Shown: piece by piece, positions 34,317 through 41,928 of the stretch | Layout of the letters: each line of letters starts with the position of its first letter | How positions within the stretch are numbered: position 1 is the first letter of the stretch | Assembly (NCBI GenBank): GCA_017625155.1 | Contig: JAGALP010000009.1 | Coordinates: 1-64,000 of the forward strand | Direction of reading: 5' to 3' | Source of the DNA: Paludibacteraceae bacterium | GTDB lineage: Bacteria; Bacteroidota; Bacteroidia; Bacteroidales; Paludibacteraceae | DNA length: 64,000 nucleotides | Position numbers and translations under genes: made by a program | The notes under the pieces: generated by a model | Databases searched by the model: none | Told to the model about the DNA's origin: nothing | Seen by the model: the letters and a program-made list of their open reading frames with translations, nothing else

Positions 34317-35563
34317 CCAAACAAGAAGCTGCAATCAAGTACATTACGGAGAATTATCTCGACTTTAATCGGCTGAGGCATGATGTCGTGAGCGATAAAC
34401 TCCAAATTCGCATGGATTTGGAGGAGGTTAAAGGCGGGGAGTATTGGCGAGAGATGACGAAGCACGACATCAACTCTATCGTGTGTCACTGTGCGCAGGA
34501 GTACGATGCAAATATAACGAGTAGAGAGGTGATGACTGCACTCCAATCCGACCTCATACCCGATGTGCACCCGCTACGCGAGTACGTGCTGTCGTGCCAC
34601 GAGTGGACAGAGGAACAGCCGGATTGGATTGATTGGGTTGCGCAGCAAGTGACGGTAAAACCGTTAGGCGATGAGGCTAAAGGCGATAAGGCGAGAGGCG
34701 AGGGATTATGGCGGGCGTGCTTCAAGAAGTGGTTTGTGGCGATGGTGGCGAGTTGGATGAAGGATGAGGTGGTCAATCATCAGGTGCTGGTGCTAATCGG
34801 TAAACAAGGTATCTTCAAGACGACTTGGTTGGAACACCTTATACCGCCACATCTGCGTGCGTATGCGTGTAAGTTAGCGAATAGCAACGATCTGAACAAA
34901 GATGAACGGCTGCGTATTGCGGAGTTTGGACTTATCTCGCTAGATGAGATTGATTCGATGAATAACCGTGAGCTCAATCAACTGAAATCGGTCATTACCG
35001 CCACGGATGTGAACGAGCGTGCTGCCTATGCTTACACCAAGGAGCGTAGGGTGCGGTTGGCGAGTTTTTGTGCCAGTGGCAATAGGCGAGATTTCCTGAC
35101 GGATATTACTGGCAATAGGCGTTGGTTGCCGTTTGAGGTGGAGAGTATTCAAAATCCGTTTTACACCCTCCTGCCTTACGAGCGGATGTATGCGCAAGCA
35201 TGGGCATTGGCACAAGATCCGTTGTTTAATTACTGGTTCGACTTGGACGAGATAGAGGTGCTGGAGGAGCATAATCAGCATTTTAGGGATGAGAGTAATG
35301 AGGAGCAGTTGCTGCCGATACTCTTTGATGTGCCTGCCGAGGGCAAAGGAGAGTTTATGACGACGGCACAGATAAGTGAGCGGTTGGTGACATATGGCAA
35401 CATCAAGAAGCCGATGGCTTTGAGTAGGTTGGGGATGGTGTTAGGGACAGCAGGATTCAAAGCGACAAAAAGGAAAATAGGGAACATCCAAACACGTGGA
35501 TGGATTGTATATCAAAGAGATACGGACGAGATTTCTGCTTTGAAACGAATATTGAAAGACTGA
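34313..35563 (+). CDS. VirE-type P-loop ATPase (DUF3874-like C-terminus)
   Basis: 416 residues from the ATG at 34313; upstream extension overlaps the XRE gene. Central ATPase: VLIGKQGIFKTTWLEHLIP (Walker A, about 160-175), LISLDEIDSMNN (Walker B), KSVITATDVNERAAYAYTKERRVRLASFCASGN and GNRRWLPFEVE, as in virulence-associated-protein-E / primase-helicase-like proteins of phages and mobile elements. The C-terminal 90 residues (EFMTTAQISERLVTYGNIKKPMALSRLG) look like a winged-helix, as in DUF3874 proteins. An in-frame repeat at 34664-34677 gives LGDEAKGDKARGEG, matching words in two other genes. It probably powers replication of the element. Confidence 0.8.
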   Translation: MTKQEAAIKYITENYLDFNRLRHDVVSDKLQIRMDLEEVKGGEYWREMTKHDINSIVCHCAQEYDANITSREVMTALQSDLIPDVHPLREYVLSCHEWTEEQPDWIDWVAQQVTVKPLGDEAKGDKARGEGLWRACFKKWFVAMVASWMKDEVVNHQVLVLIGKQGIFKTTWLEHLIPPHLRAYACKLANSNDLNKDERLRIAEFGLISLDEIDSMNNRELNQLKSVITATDVNERAAYAYTKERRVRLASFCASGNRRDFLTDITGNRRWLPFEVESIQNPFYTLLPYERMYAQAWALAQDPLFNYWFDLDEIEVLEEHNQHFRDESNEEQLLPILFDVPAEGKGEFMTTAQISERLVTYGNIKKPMALSRLGMVLGTAGFKATKRKIGNIQTRGWIVYQRDTDEISALKRILKD

Positions 35564-35564
35564 T

Positions 35565-35661
35565 GAGGGACAGCAGGTACAGCAGATTGTATAAACTCGT
35601 CCGCGCGTGTACGGGGACGAAAAAGAGAAAAGTGCTGTCCCTGCCGTCCCTGCTGTCCCTC
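35565..35661. repeat. 13-bp inverted repeat with GTCCCTGC direct repeats
   Basis: GAGGGACAGCAGG (35565-35577) is the exact reverse complement of CCTGCTGTCCCTC (35649-35661). Inside the right arm three GTCCCTGC-like units follow one another. It lies just after the ATPase stop and before the small-protein genes; it could be a structured RNA, an attenuator or a replication site. Confidence 0.6.
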
Positions 35662-35746
35662 GTGGGGAATAAAATATACAACAAAAATTATAAACAATTG
35701 AACCAAAAATTATCGAAAATTAATTAACCCTAAAACTTATTGAATC

Positions 35747-36088
35747 ATGGCAAGAGTAACATTTATGGACGGAATTGCATCCGTCAGTGGGAAAATCGGT
35801 GATGTAGTTTTTCGTAAGTCACCATCGGGGAAAACATACGCGTATCAAATGCGCAAGACACCGAAACGGATACCCAGCGAAAAAGAAATGAAACAAAGGC
35901 AACGATTTTCAATTATTACTAAAATGGTGTCAGCCATCATGGCAGACCCTACACAACGCGCTGCATACGAGCAACTACAGAAAGATACATACGGGGCACG
36001 GAAAATGACATTGCGGAAATTTGTGTTTCAAAAAGTGGCTGCAACATTGATTCCAGTTAAAGACACAGAAAGCCCACAGATGTCCTAG
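35747..36088 (+). CDS. Small cassette protein, family member A
   Basis: 113 residues, very basic. The N-terminal half is beta-like (MDGIASVSGKIGDVVFRKSPSGKTYAYQMRK); the C-terminal half is helical (QRQRFSIITKMVSAIMADPTQRAAYEQLQKD ... TLRKFVFQKVAATL, in parts). The C-terminal half aligns by eye with the proteins at 36733 and 37168 (a DP.QR..YE motif, then TLR..V). The function is not known; basic charge suggests nucleic-acid binding or a structural role. The stop lies inside dispersed repeat copy 2. Confidence 0.6.
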   Translation: MARVTFMDGIASVSGKIGDVVFRKSPSGKTYAYQMRKTPKRIPSEKEMKQRQRFSIITKMVSAIMADPTQRAAYEQLQKDTYGARKMTLRKFVFQKVAATLIPVKDTESPQMS

Positions 36089-36112
36089 AGATGTCCTATG
36101 GTGGTCGCGAAA
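36073..36112 (+). repeat. Dispersed repeat copy 2 (with internal duplication)
   Basis: CCCACAGATGTCCTA, then a second AGATGTCCTATGG, ending GTGGTCGCGAAA. It overlaps the 3' end of the gene at 35747. Confidence 0.6.
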
Positions 36113-36191
36113 CGCGCAGGGGGCGCGTTGAAGAAGAAAATAACCAAAATTATCAAAAATTTATTTTATTTAACGACAACTCAAACAACTT

Positions 36192-36217
36192 GCGCGGCAA
36201 TCAACTCCCTGCCGCGC
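36192..36217. repeat. Hairpin before family member D
   Basis: GCGCGGCA (36192-36199) and TGCCGCGC (36210-36217): a perfect 8-bp stem with 10-nt loop, 16 nt upstream of the ATG at 36233. Confidence 0.5.
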
Positions 36218-36232
36218 TCAAAGGTAGAAAAT

Positions 36233-36454
36233 ATGATAGTGACATTTAGGAAACCAGTGGAAGGAATACGCGGGAAGATACGGTTGGAGGATGGGTTCTA
36301 CATCCGAAGACTGCATGGGAAATATGTGGTGCAACGCTGTCCAAATAGGACAGGACATGTGGCAACAACTAAAGAAAAAGAAAATAGAGAAAAATTTATA
36401 CGACAATGGAAGAAAAACAAATCAGAGCAAGTACAAAACGAAGATACGCCTTAG
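36233..36454 (+). CDS. Small cassette protein, family member D (short)
   Basis: 73 residues from ATG 36233; the longer frame would start in the repeat at 36098. The N-terminal part (FRKPVEGIRGKIRLEDGFYIRRLHGKYVVQR) and KEKENREKFIRQW follow the plan of the neighbouring small proteins, but the C-terminal TLR segment is missing. It may be a truncated relative. Its 3' end overlaps the next small gene. Confidence 0.45.
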   Translation: MIVTFRKPVEGIRGKIRLEDGFYIRRLHGKYVVQRCPNRTGHVATTKEKENREKFIRQWKKNKSEQVQNEDTP

Positions 36455-36597
36455 TAGCGAAAGCAGTACGCGAACGTTTGGGTAAAATGCCCGTGATGAT
36501 GGTATATTTGGAAGTTGCTCAAGAAATGGGATTGGCAGAAGAAACCGTTAGAAGAATCATGTGGAAAAAGAAAAAACAACACAAGTGTGAAATTTGA
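36406..36597 (+). CDS. Small basic HTH-like protein
   Basis: 63 residues. VYLEVAQEMGLAEETVRRIMW resembles a helix-turn-helix; the rest is Lys/Arg rich. It overlaps the previous gene by 49 nt in another frame. It could be a second regulator of the cassette. The evidence is limited by its length. Confidence 0.45.
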   Translation: MEEKQIRASTKRRYALVAKAVRERLGKMPVMMVYLEVAQEMGLAEETVRRIMWKKKKQHKCEI

Positions 36598-36621
36598 ACA
36601 ACAAAAAAGGGGTTTTATGTG

Positions 36622-36629
36622 TATCTTTG
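36622..36629 (+). promoter_or_regulatory. Possible internal promoter box in the cassette
   Basis: TATCTTTG fits TAnnTTTG, but no TTG is at 20 nt (nearest 36594-36596, 25 nt away). Weak candidate for transcription of the gene at 36733. Confidence 0.3.
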
Positions 36630-36732
36630 CAGCGGATTTCGGAATGAACGGCTTGCTTGTGAATTCCGGAAGACGCGGGATCCCAGAAGAAAACAACTAA
36701 ACCATTTAACCAATTAAACCTAAATTTTAACT

Positions 36733-37050
36733 ATGGCAATTATCAAAAATTCTACGCCTTTTGATTCGATTCAAAAGAAGTTCTCTGGTTCGGATGAGAT
36801 TCATTTCCGTAACCGTAAGAAAGACAATGCGACCATTGGTGTGCGTGTGAAGAACCCTTATGACGGTGGCAACAGTGAAGCGCAGCAGGCAGTGCGCAAT
36901 GCTTTCAAAGAAGCACAAACACAAGCGACAACCATTCTCGCCGACCCAGAGCAACGAACTTCCTACGAGGCAAAATTCAAAGCGCAAAAAAAGTACATCA
37001 CACTCCGTGGGTATGTGGTGGCGCAAGTGTTCAAGCAAATCGGCGAATAA
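36733..37050 (+). CDS. Small cassette protein, family member B
   Basis: 105 residues. FSGSDEIHFRNRKKDNATIGVRVKNPYDGG, then SEAQQAVRNAFKEAQTQATTILADPEQRTSYEAKF and KYITLRGYVVAQVFKQI. The second half shares with member A the DP.QR..YE stretch and the TLR.(Y/F)V element. No known family is recognised. The leader (36698-36732) is made of AACCATTTAACCAATTAAACC-like words. A GC-rich 117-nt gap follows. Confidence 0.6.
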   Translation: MAIIKNSTPFDSIQKKFSGSDEIHFRNRKKDNATIGVRVKNPYDGGNSEAQQAVRNAFKEAQTQATTILADPEQRTSYEAKFKAQKKYITLRGYVVAQVFKQIGE

Positions 37051-37167
37051 GCCGATTTGCAGACCGCTACAGTGTAGCTGTTGGAGGTTAGACCGTGCTG
37101 CGCACTGTTAGACCGCCTACGGCTGAGAGAAACATGAATTAAAAACCTATTAAAACTAAACAAAACT

Positions 37168-37497
37168 ATGGCTGGAAGTGTATTTTATTTAGCGCCCGTG
37201 GATAATGCATCGGGCAAGATTTTCGGAAAGAAACAAAAATTTGTGGCAGTGCGCCGTAAGCGCGGTAAACGACAACGCGGATGCGCCGTGATGGGCGAGC
37301 GAACGACTCCATATGGAGCAAACGAAATCGCTTGGCAAGAGAAATTTGCACAGATCTGTGCGGCTACTCGCGACCGCATGATGGATCCAAACTACATCGC
37401 ATCGGATCAAGTTGGCTTTATTAAGCAAACGAAGTACAAGACATTCTATCAGTATGTTTGGAACTTGATGCGCGATCAGATTGAAAGTGGTAATTGA
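37168..37497 (+). CDS. Small cassette protein, family member C
   Basis: 109 residues. Basic N-terminal half (GKIFGKKQKFVAVRRKRGKRQRG), then WQEKFAQICAATRDRMMDPNYIASDQVGFIKQTKYKTFYQYVWNLMRDQI. The plan (beta half with GKI, helix, DP, then a (T)xx(Y/F)V helix) matches members A and B but identity is lower. It precedes the holin-like gene by 2 nt, so the small proteins and the lysis-like genes are one transcript. Confidence 0.55.
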   Translation: MAGSVFYLAPVDNASGKIFGKKQKFVAVRRKRGKRQRGCAVMGERTTPYGANEIAWQEKFAQICAATRDRMMDPNYIASDQVGFIKQTKYKTFYQYVWNLMRDQIESGN

Positions 37498-37499
37498 CC

Positions 37500-37685
37500 A
37501 TGAAACGCTTACAATTGACAACTGCTATCGTAATGTGCAGTTTTGGCTGCGCATTACTGGTAGCAGGTTTTGTGACACCGCCAGTGGGCGAGATCCACCA
37601 CTCGCTGTTGATAGCATTTGGAGAGATATTAACATTCTCGGGTTCGCTCATAGGCATTGATTACAAGTATAGATATAAAGAATAA
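37500..37685 (+). CDS. Holin-like small membrane protein
   Basis: 61 residues with two membrane helices (about 6-26 and 37-55) separated by a short loop (PPVGEIHHS), and a basic C-terminus (DYKYRYKE). Size, topology and position before DUF5675 and a spanin-like gene fit a phage holin, but holins are too diverse to assign by motif. ATG 37500 follows the previous stop closely; an in-frame TTG lies two codons upstream. Confidence 0.6.
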   Translation: MKRLQLTTAIVMCSFGCALLVAGFVTPPVGEIHHSLLIAFGEILTFSGSLIGIDYKYRYKE

Positions 37686-37689
37686 AATT

Positions 37690-38214
37690 ATGTATATACG
37701 ATTGATACGAAATGAGGCAAAATGTAATGCGATAACAGGACGGCTAGTGATTGATGGTAGGTGGTTCTGTAACACGCTGGAGCGCGTTGGGTATCAGATA
37801 CCTGCGCTGTGCTACCACGTGGCTGTGACTATGTCGCCAAAGTTTAAACGACTGCTGCCACTGGTCACTGGCGTGCCTCGGACGCCGCAGAGTGGCTATG
37901 GGACGGCTACGCCTACAGGACGCGCCAATGGCGCTATGGGATATAGGCAAGGAATACGCATACACAGAGGTAGTAAGCCCGAACATTCGACAGGGTGCGT
38001 GCTGGTGCCTGCGGAGAAAGAGAAGGAATTGACAAACAAACTATTAAAAGCACAACAAGAACATGAAGAGATTATTTTGGAAGTCACGGATTTTCGTGCG
38101 GGTACTGAGTATGGGTATAATACTCCTTGCGAGCGCGAGTTGCAGCAGTACGAAATCAATGCCCGTCATGCAGAGCAACGATACTACGAGTTACATCCAG
38201 AGGAGTGCAAGTAG
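37690..38214 (+). CDS. DUF5675 family phage-like protein
   Basis: 174 residues. MYIRLIRNEAKCNAITGRLVIDGRWFCNTLERV, FKRLLPLVTGVP and GIRIHRGSKPEHSTGCVLVP match the DUF5675 pattern (Cys and His conserved in the IRIHRG..STGC core), a family often next to phage lysis genes and thought to be peptidoglycan-related. The GC content is above the surroundings (e.g. 37861-37930). ATG 37690 is 5 nt after the holin-like stop. The last 152 nt overlap another gene in a different frame. Confidence 0.72.
   Translation: MYIRLIRNEAKCNAITGRLVIDGRWFCNTLERVGYQIPALCYHVAVTMSPKFKRLLPLVTGVPRTPQSGYGTATPTGRANGAMGYRQGIRIHRGSKPEHSTGCVLVPAEKEKELTNKLLKAQQEHEEIILEVTDFRAGTEYGYNTPCERELQQYEINARHAEQRYYELHPEECK
37901..37923 (+). 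repeat. 23-bp direct repeat, copy 1
   Basis: GGACGGCTACGCCTA + CAGGACGC. It recurs at 38474-38496 with one change. Confidence 0.6.
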
Positions 38215-38491
38215 CGATACAGTCTATTTGAGAGATAGCGTGTTTGTGAGCGAGAGGATGCGAGGTGACACGGTGTATCTAACGCGGATGGAATGGCGGG
38301 ACCGCTGGCGCACGCGAGTGGAACGCGATACCGTGGTGGATGTGCGAGTAGAAAAAGAGGTGGTACAACTACCGCCAGAGCGGTATGTGCCACCTTTTTA
38401 TAAGCGATGTACCATCGCCCTCTGGGCGATTATCGCAATTACGACAATAGTGGTTATTGGACGCTTCGCTATTGGACGGCTACGCCTATAG
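38063..38491 (+). CDS. Unimolecular-spanin-like lipoprotein, overlaps DUF5675
   Basis: 142 residues. N-terminal lipoprotein signal with lipobox L-A-S-A-S-C (C27), a charged periplasmic middle (TVYLRDSVFVSERMRGDTVYLTRMEWRD, in parts) and a C-terminal membrane helix at about 116-134. This outer-membrane-anchor plus inner-membrane-anchor layout is that of single-protein spanins, which fuse the two membranes in the last lysis step. The first 152 nt lie inside the DUF5675 gene in another frame, as Rz1 does in Rz. The second half alone resembles a common Bacteroidales element protein, supporting that the frame is real. Confidence 0.65.
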   Translation: MKRLFWKSRIFVRVLSMGIILLASASCSSTKSMPVMQSNDTTSYIQRSASSDTVYLRDSVFVSERMRGDTVYLTRMEWRDRWRTRVERDTVVDVRVEKEVVQLPPERYVPPFYKRCTIALWAIIAITTIVVIGRFAIGRLRL

Positions 38492-38496
38492 GACGC
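38474..38496 (+). repeat. 23-bp direct repeat, copy 2
   Basis: Matches 37901-37923 except one T for C; it spans the end of the spanin-like gene. A hairpin TATAGGACGC/GCGTCTATA follows (38487-38510). Confidence 0.6.
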
Positions 38497-38586
38497 CGCA
38501 AGCGTCTATAGGATATGGGGTCCCTAAAGGCTATTGGTGATAGGCTGCGTGTTAGTGGTTAAAACACAAATTGCAAAAAAACAAAA

Positions 38587-41151
38587 TCATTTTTTCTTTC
38601 TCCACAATGGATAAGTCAATCCGCCGACACTAAGAACCAATGCGAGAATAAGAATCGCATAAGACCATTTATCCGTTTGCAACGCATGTGGTTGGAACTC
38701 CATTACGAGTTGGTGATGACCAGCAGGAATAACCGCAGCGCGGAGGGTGTAGTTCACGCGAGCAAGTGGCAACTCCACTCTCTCACCATTCGCATTTACG
38801 ATATACAAGTGCCAATCGTAAGGATAATAGATCTCTGAGAACACTGCCACTTGGTTGCGCTCGTTCATTGATTCATATTGGAGGCAGTTCGGTGCATACG
38901 AAGTCAATTCAATACTGCTCTCATCAAATGCTATCAATGGTGTTACCTCGGGTTTGGTAATATCCAATGCCTCGGCGAATTTCTTATCGGCTACTGCTTG
39001 CTTGTGCAAATCAATCTCGCTCAACAAAGCGCACTCCTCGTCTGGCGTATCCACCAAAATCACCTCGTCCACAAACCAACAGTTGCCCATCGCATATGGA
39101 TTCTGTACGGGGGCTTGTTTGCCACCTTGCAATGGCACCACAGCATACTTCATATTCAGCATATTGAGTACAGGGAAGTCCTTACCCTCGTTCGCATCGG
39201 GCAGCATAAAACCTTGTGTGCGCATCACTGTTTGCATCAATGGGTTCATCTCTTTGGAGATATGCTCATCAATTAAGTCCTGATAACGGCGCAGTTTGGC
39301 TGCCGAATAACCACCAATCGATTTCAGTCGGTAGCTTGTGCGCGCATCATTGAACGTATTAGTAGCCAAATTCAATACACGATAGTACGATTCATCTTGC
39401 AAAATCTGCTGTTCGTATGGCTGCATAGCAAAATACGCATCCGCATCTTTGGCTTTTACGAAATGGTCATTGCCAAAGAAACGCTTGTTAACAGGCAACA
39501 TGTCTGCGAGTACTAATACTGCTAACGCACCATATAGTATGTAATTTAGTGTTGAGGGTTTAGTGTTTAGAGAATCAGAATTAGATTTCCAAGCGTACCA
39601 ATATACCACTGCAAAACCGAGTGCAATAAAGATAAACGAACGCCATGCATCGGCTTTGATCATGGCAGTACGCTCATTGAAGATAGCATCGCGCAGCCAT
39701 GCAGGCACTTGGTTCACCCATTGTGCGTCATAACTGCTGGTAACATCCACCACGCTTGCAAACAATGCAAAGAAGAGGCACAAGCCAGCAGTAATACCGC
39801 CTGCGATGAACATATTCATTCGCAGTTTCTCCCATGCTATCTTTTTATCCACAATCTGCTGCAGAGCCAAAATGCCCAGCAATGGCATCGTAATCTCTGC
39901 CACTACGAGGATACTCTCCACTGCGCGGAACTTATTGTACATTGGGAAGTAGTTGAAGAACAATTCCGTGAGCCACATCATATTTCTGCCCCATGCCAAA
40001 GCCACAGAGAAGAGTGTAGCCACCAATAGTGCCCATTTGTATGGTCCAGGCACAATCAGCAAGCCCAGTACAAACAAGAAGCAGATAATCGCTCCCATAT
40101 ACACAGGACCACTGGTAAAGGCCTTCTCTCCACGATAGGTAGGCACCTGTTGGCAGAACTGCTCGGCAGAGCGTTTAGGCACGCCATTATCCTTCATTGT
40201 CTCGCACAATTGCGACTTCTCGCCTACATTATAACCACTCGCACCACCTTCCCAGTTAGGAATGAGGAAAGTCATTGTCTCATCCACACCATAGCTCCAT
40301 GCGGTAGCATAATCTAAGTCCAATCCTGTAGGTTTAGATTTATCATCGCCTGAGCGAGTAAGCTCGCTATGTCCACCACGCATAGTCTCTTTGAGGTAGG
40401 ATTGGTTCATCTCAAACCAACTCAACTTGGTACCAAACACGAGCAGTAAACTAATAGCCAGCACTCCAACTGATATGCCTAGGTCCTTCCAACGCTTCTC
40501 GCGGAAATGAACATAGAGTTCTGCGCATGCCATCACGCCTATCAATAAGAATATATAATAGGTCATCTGTGCGTGTGATGCAATACCCAGAAGACCATAG
40601 AACAAGATTAGAGGAGCACCTACCCAATATTTGCGTTGCATAACCAGATAGAATCCACCAATGATGGGTGCTAAATAGCTGATAGCAATTGCCTTGGTAA
40701 CGTGACCAGCAGGAATGATGATAAAGAAGTAGCTACTCATTCCTATGGCTAAAGCCCCCACGATACTCAACCAAGGATTAACACCGAAGCAAAGAAGCAT
40801 GATGAAGAAGCCCACAAAATAAGCAAAAAGAAGTCCAAAGGGATTGCTGTCTTGAAATCCGAGATGTAAGGCATCCGATATAACTGCTCGGAACTTACTT
40901 GAAGGCAAACTACCTGTGATTTGGTAGGTAGGCATACCACCAAACATAGAGTTAGTCCAAGAAGTAGTTTTGCCTGTTTCGGCTTTATACTCAAGTGCCT
41001 CTTGTGCTGCACCTTTCCAGTTGTTGACATCACCTTGCACTAGCACTTTGCCCTCTAATAGAGGCGCACAATAAATCATTGCTATCGCCACAAATGCCAC
41101 AATTGCCACGGCATAAGGCAGCAGTTTCTTCCAATCTATTTTCATATTCAT
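38587..41151 (-). CDS. YfhO-like multi-pass membrane protein
   Basis: 854 residues with about a dozen membrane helices in the first 560 residues and a C-terminal soluble domain ending in one more helix. APLLEGKVLVQGDVNNWKGAAQE and WTNSMFGGMPTYQI near the N-terminus are typical of the YfhO family. YfhO proteins are GT-C-like enzymes; in Gram-positives they glycosylate lipoteichoic acid. The role in Bacteroidota is not known but is likely envelope glycosylation. It is monocistronic. Confidence 0.82.
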   Translation of the reverse strand: MNMKIDWKKLLPYAVAIVAFVAIAMIYCAPLLEGKVLVQGDVNNWKGAAQEALEYKAETGKTTSWTNSMFGGMPTYQITGSLPSSKFRAVISDALHLGFQDSNPFGLLFAYFVGFFIMLLCFGVNPWLSIVGALAIGMSSYFFIIIPAGHVTKAIAISYLAPIIGGFYLVMQRKYWVGAPLILFYGLLGIASHAQMTYYIFLLIGVMACAELYVHFREKRWKDLGISVGVLAISLLLVFGTKLSWFEMNQSYLKETMRGGHSELTRSGDDKSKPTGLDLDYATAWSYGVDETMTFLIPNWEGGASGYNVGEKSQLCETMKDNGVPKRSAEQFCQQVPTYRGEKAFTSGPVYMGAIICFLFVLGLLIVPGPYKWALLVATLFSVALAWGRNMMWLTELFFNYFPMYNKFRAVESILVVAEITMPLLGILALQQIVDKKIAWEKLRMNMFIAGGITAGLCLFFALFASVVDVTSSYDAQWVNQVPAWLRDAIFNERTAMIKADAWRSFIFIALGFAVVYWYAWKSNSDSLNTKPSTLNYILYGALAVLVLADMLPVNKRFFGNDHFVKAKDADAYFAMQPYEQQILQDESYYRVLNLATNTFNDARTSYRLKSIGGYSAAKLRRYQDLIDEHISKEMNPLMQTVMRTQGFMLPDANEGKDFPVLNMLNMKYAVVPLQGGKQAPVQNPYAMGNCWFVDEVILVDTPDEECALLSEIDLHKQAVADKKFAEALDITKPEVTPLIAFDESSIELTSYAPNCLQYESMNERNQVAVFSEIYYPYDWHLYIVNANGERVELPLARVNYTLRAAVIPAGHHQLVMEFQPHALQTDKWSYAILILALVLSVGGLTYPLWRKKK

Positions 41152-41179
41152 ATCGTTTACGTTTTAGCAATTTTGCGTG

Positions 41180-41210
41180 CAAAATTACTGTTTTTTTTTG
41201 ACATATGCAA
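41180..41210 (-). promoter_or_regulatory. Promoter of the YfhO-like gene
   Basis: On the minus strand TTG (41208-41210), 20 nt, TAATTTTG (41180-41187). Confidence 0.65.
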
Positions 41211-41433
41211 ATGTTAGGTAAAAAATTGCAGTATTCGGATTATTGGCATTTGGAGAAAAGTTTTCTTCGTGCGAAGATTGCAACGTTGAGAATGCGCTTC
41301 TATGAATCTTGTATCCATTATATATCCTCTTGTTCAAGCAAGGTCTGCTTCGCCGAAAGTGGTAAAAAAAAGGCATATCAAGGCGAAAAAGTGAAGAAAA
41401 ATAACGATAAACGGGTGTTTTTACGCCAAATTC
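41211..41433. other. Intergenic region between YfhO-like gene and tmRNA
   Basis: No supported gene. An open frame here lacks coding character and starts inside the promoter of the divergent gene. Confidence 0.5.
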
Positions 41434-41464
41434 TTGCGTAAGTCACAAAAAAGCATTACTTTTG
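41434..41464 (+). promoter_or_regulatory. Promoter of tmRNA
   Basis: TTG 41434-41436, 20 nt, TACTTTTG 41457-41464. Confidence 0.7.
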
Positions 41465-41485
41465 CAGTCGCAAACTGTTTTATAA

Positions 41486-41874
41486 GGGGATATTTGGTTT
41501 TGACAGCAGGTAGAACAGGTATGTAAGCACGCCGAGCATGAACACCGCTCGTTAATCGGGTTCGCCATTATAACTGGCAACAATACTGTAGCTCTCGCTG
41601 CGTAATCGAAGTATAGTAGATTCGCCTAGTTTCGGCACAAGGTGCTGAACCGAGACATCGCTCCAAGCCAACGTCCAGAGGCTGAATGGGTTAAGCGGTG
41701 CGGAAATATCGGGACTGGTTGTTGCAGGCTGCGATGCAAGAATGAGATAAAAGCAGATAAGGCAATGGTTGGTGGCTTGGGTCTTGCCATTGCTCGAAAA
41801 TTAAGGCCAAGATAAGCGTGTAGAAAGCATATTGGTTCCTTGTTTGGACGCGGGTTCGAATCCCGCTATCTCCA
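41486..41874 (+). ncRNA. ssrA: Transfer-messenger RNA
   Basis: 5' GGGGATATTTGGTTTTGAC and 3' T-arm GCGGGTTCGAATCCCGC with acceptor TATCTCC pair as tRNA-Ala-like ends (one G-U). The tag frame at 41576-41605 reads GGC AAC AAT ACT GTA GCT CTC GCT GCG TAA, giving GNNTVALAA, close to the GENNYALAA-type tags of Bacteroidales. CCA is not encoded. tmRNA rescues stalled ribosomes and marks the product for proteolysis. Confidence 0.95.
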
Positions 41875-41928
41875 CAAAATCGCACATTTCTAGCTGATTA
41901 TCAAGAATATATGAATTTGTGATGATTC

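Noticed and set aside
35500..35727. 75-codon frame overlapping the end of the VirE gene
   Set aside because: It mostly translates the inverted-repeat region in a second frame; no support beyond being open.
36098..36232. N-terminal extension of the 73-residue protein beginning MVVAKRAGG
   Set aside because: It starts in the dispersed repeat and crosses a hairpin; the ATG at 36233 matches the related proteins better.
41205..41441. 78-codon open frame upstream of tmRNA
   Set aside because: It begins in the divergent promoter of the YfhO-like gene and lacks any recognisable feature.
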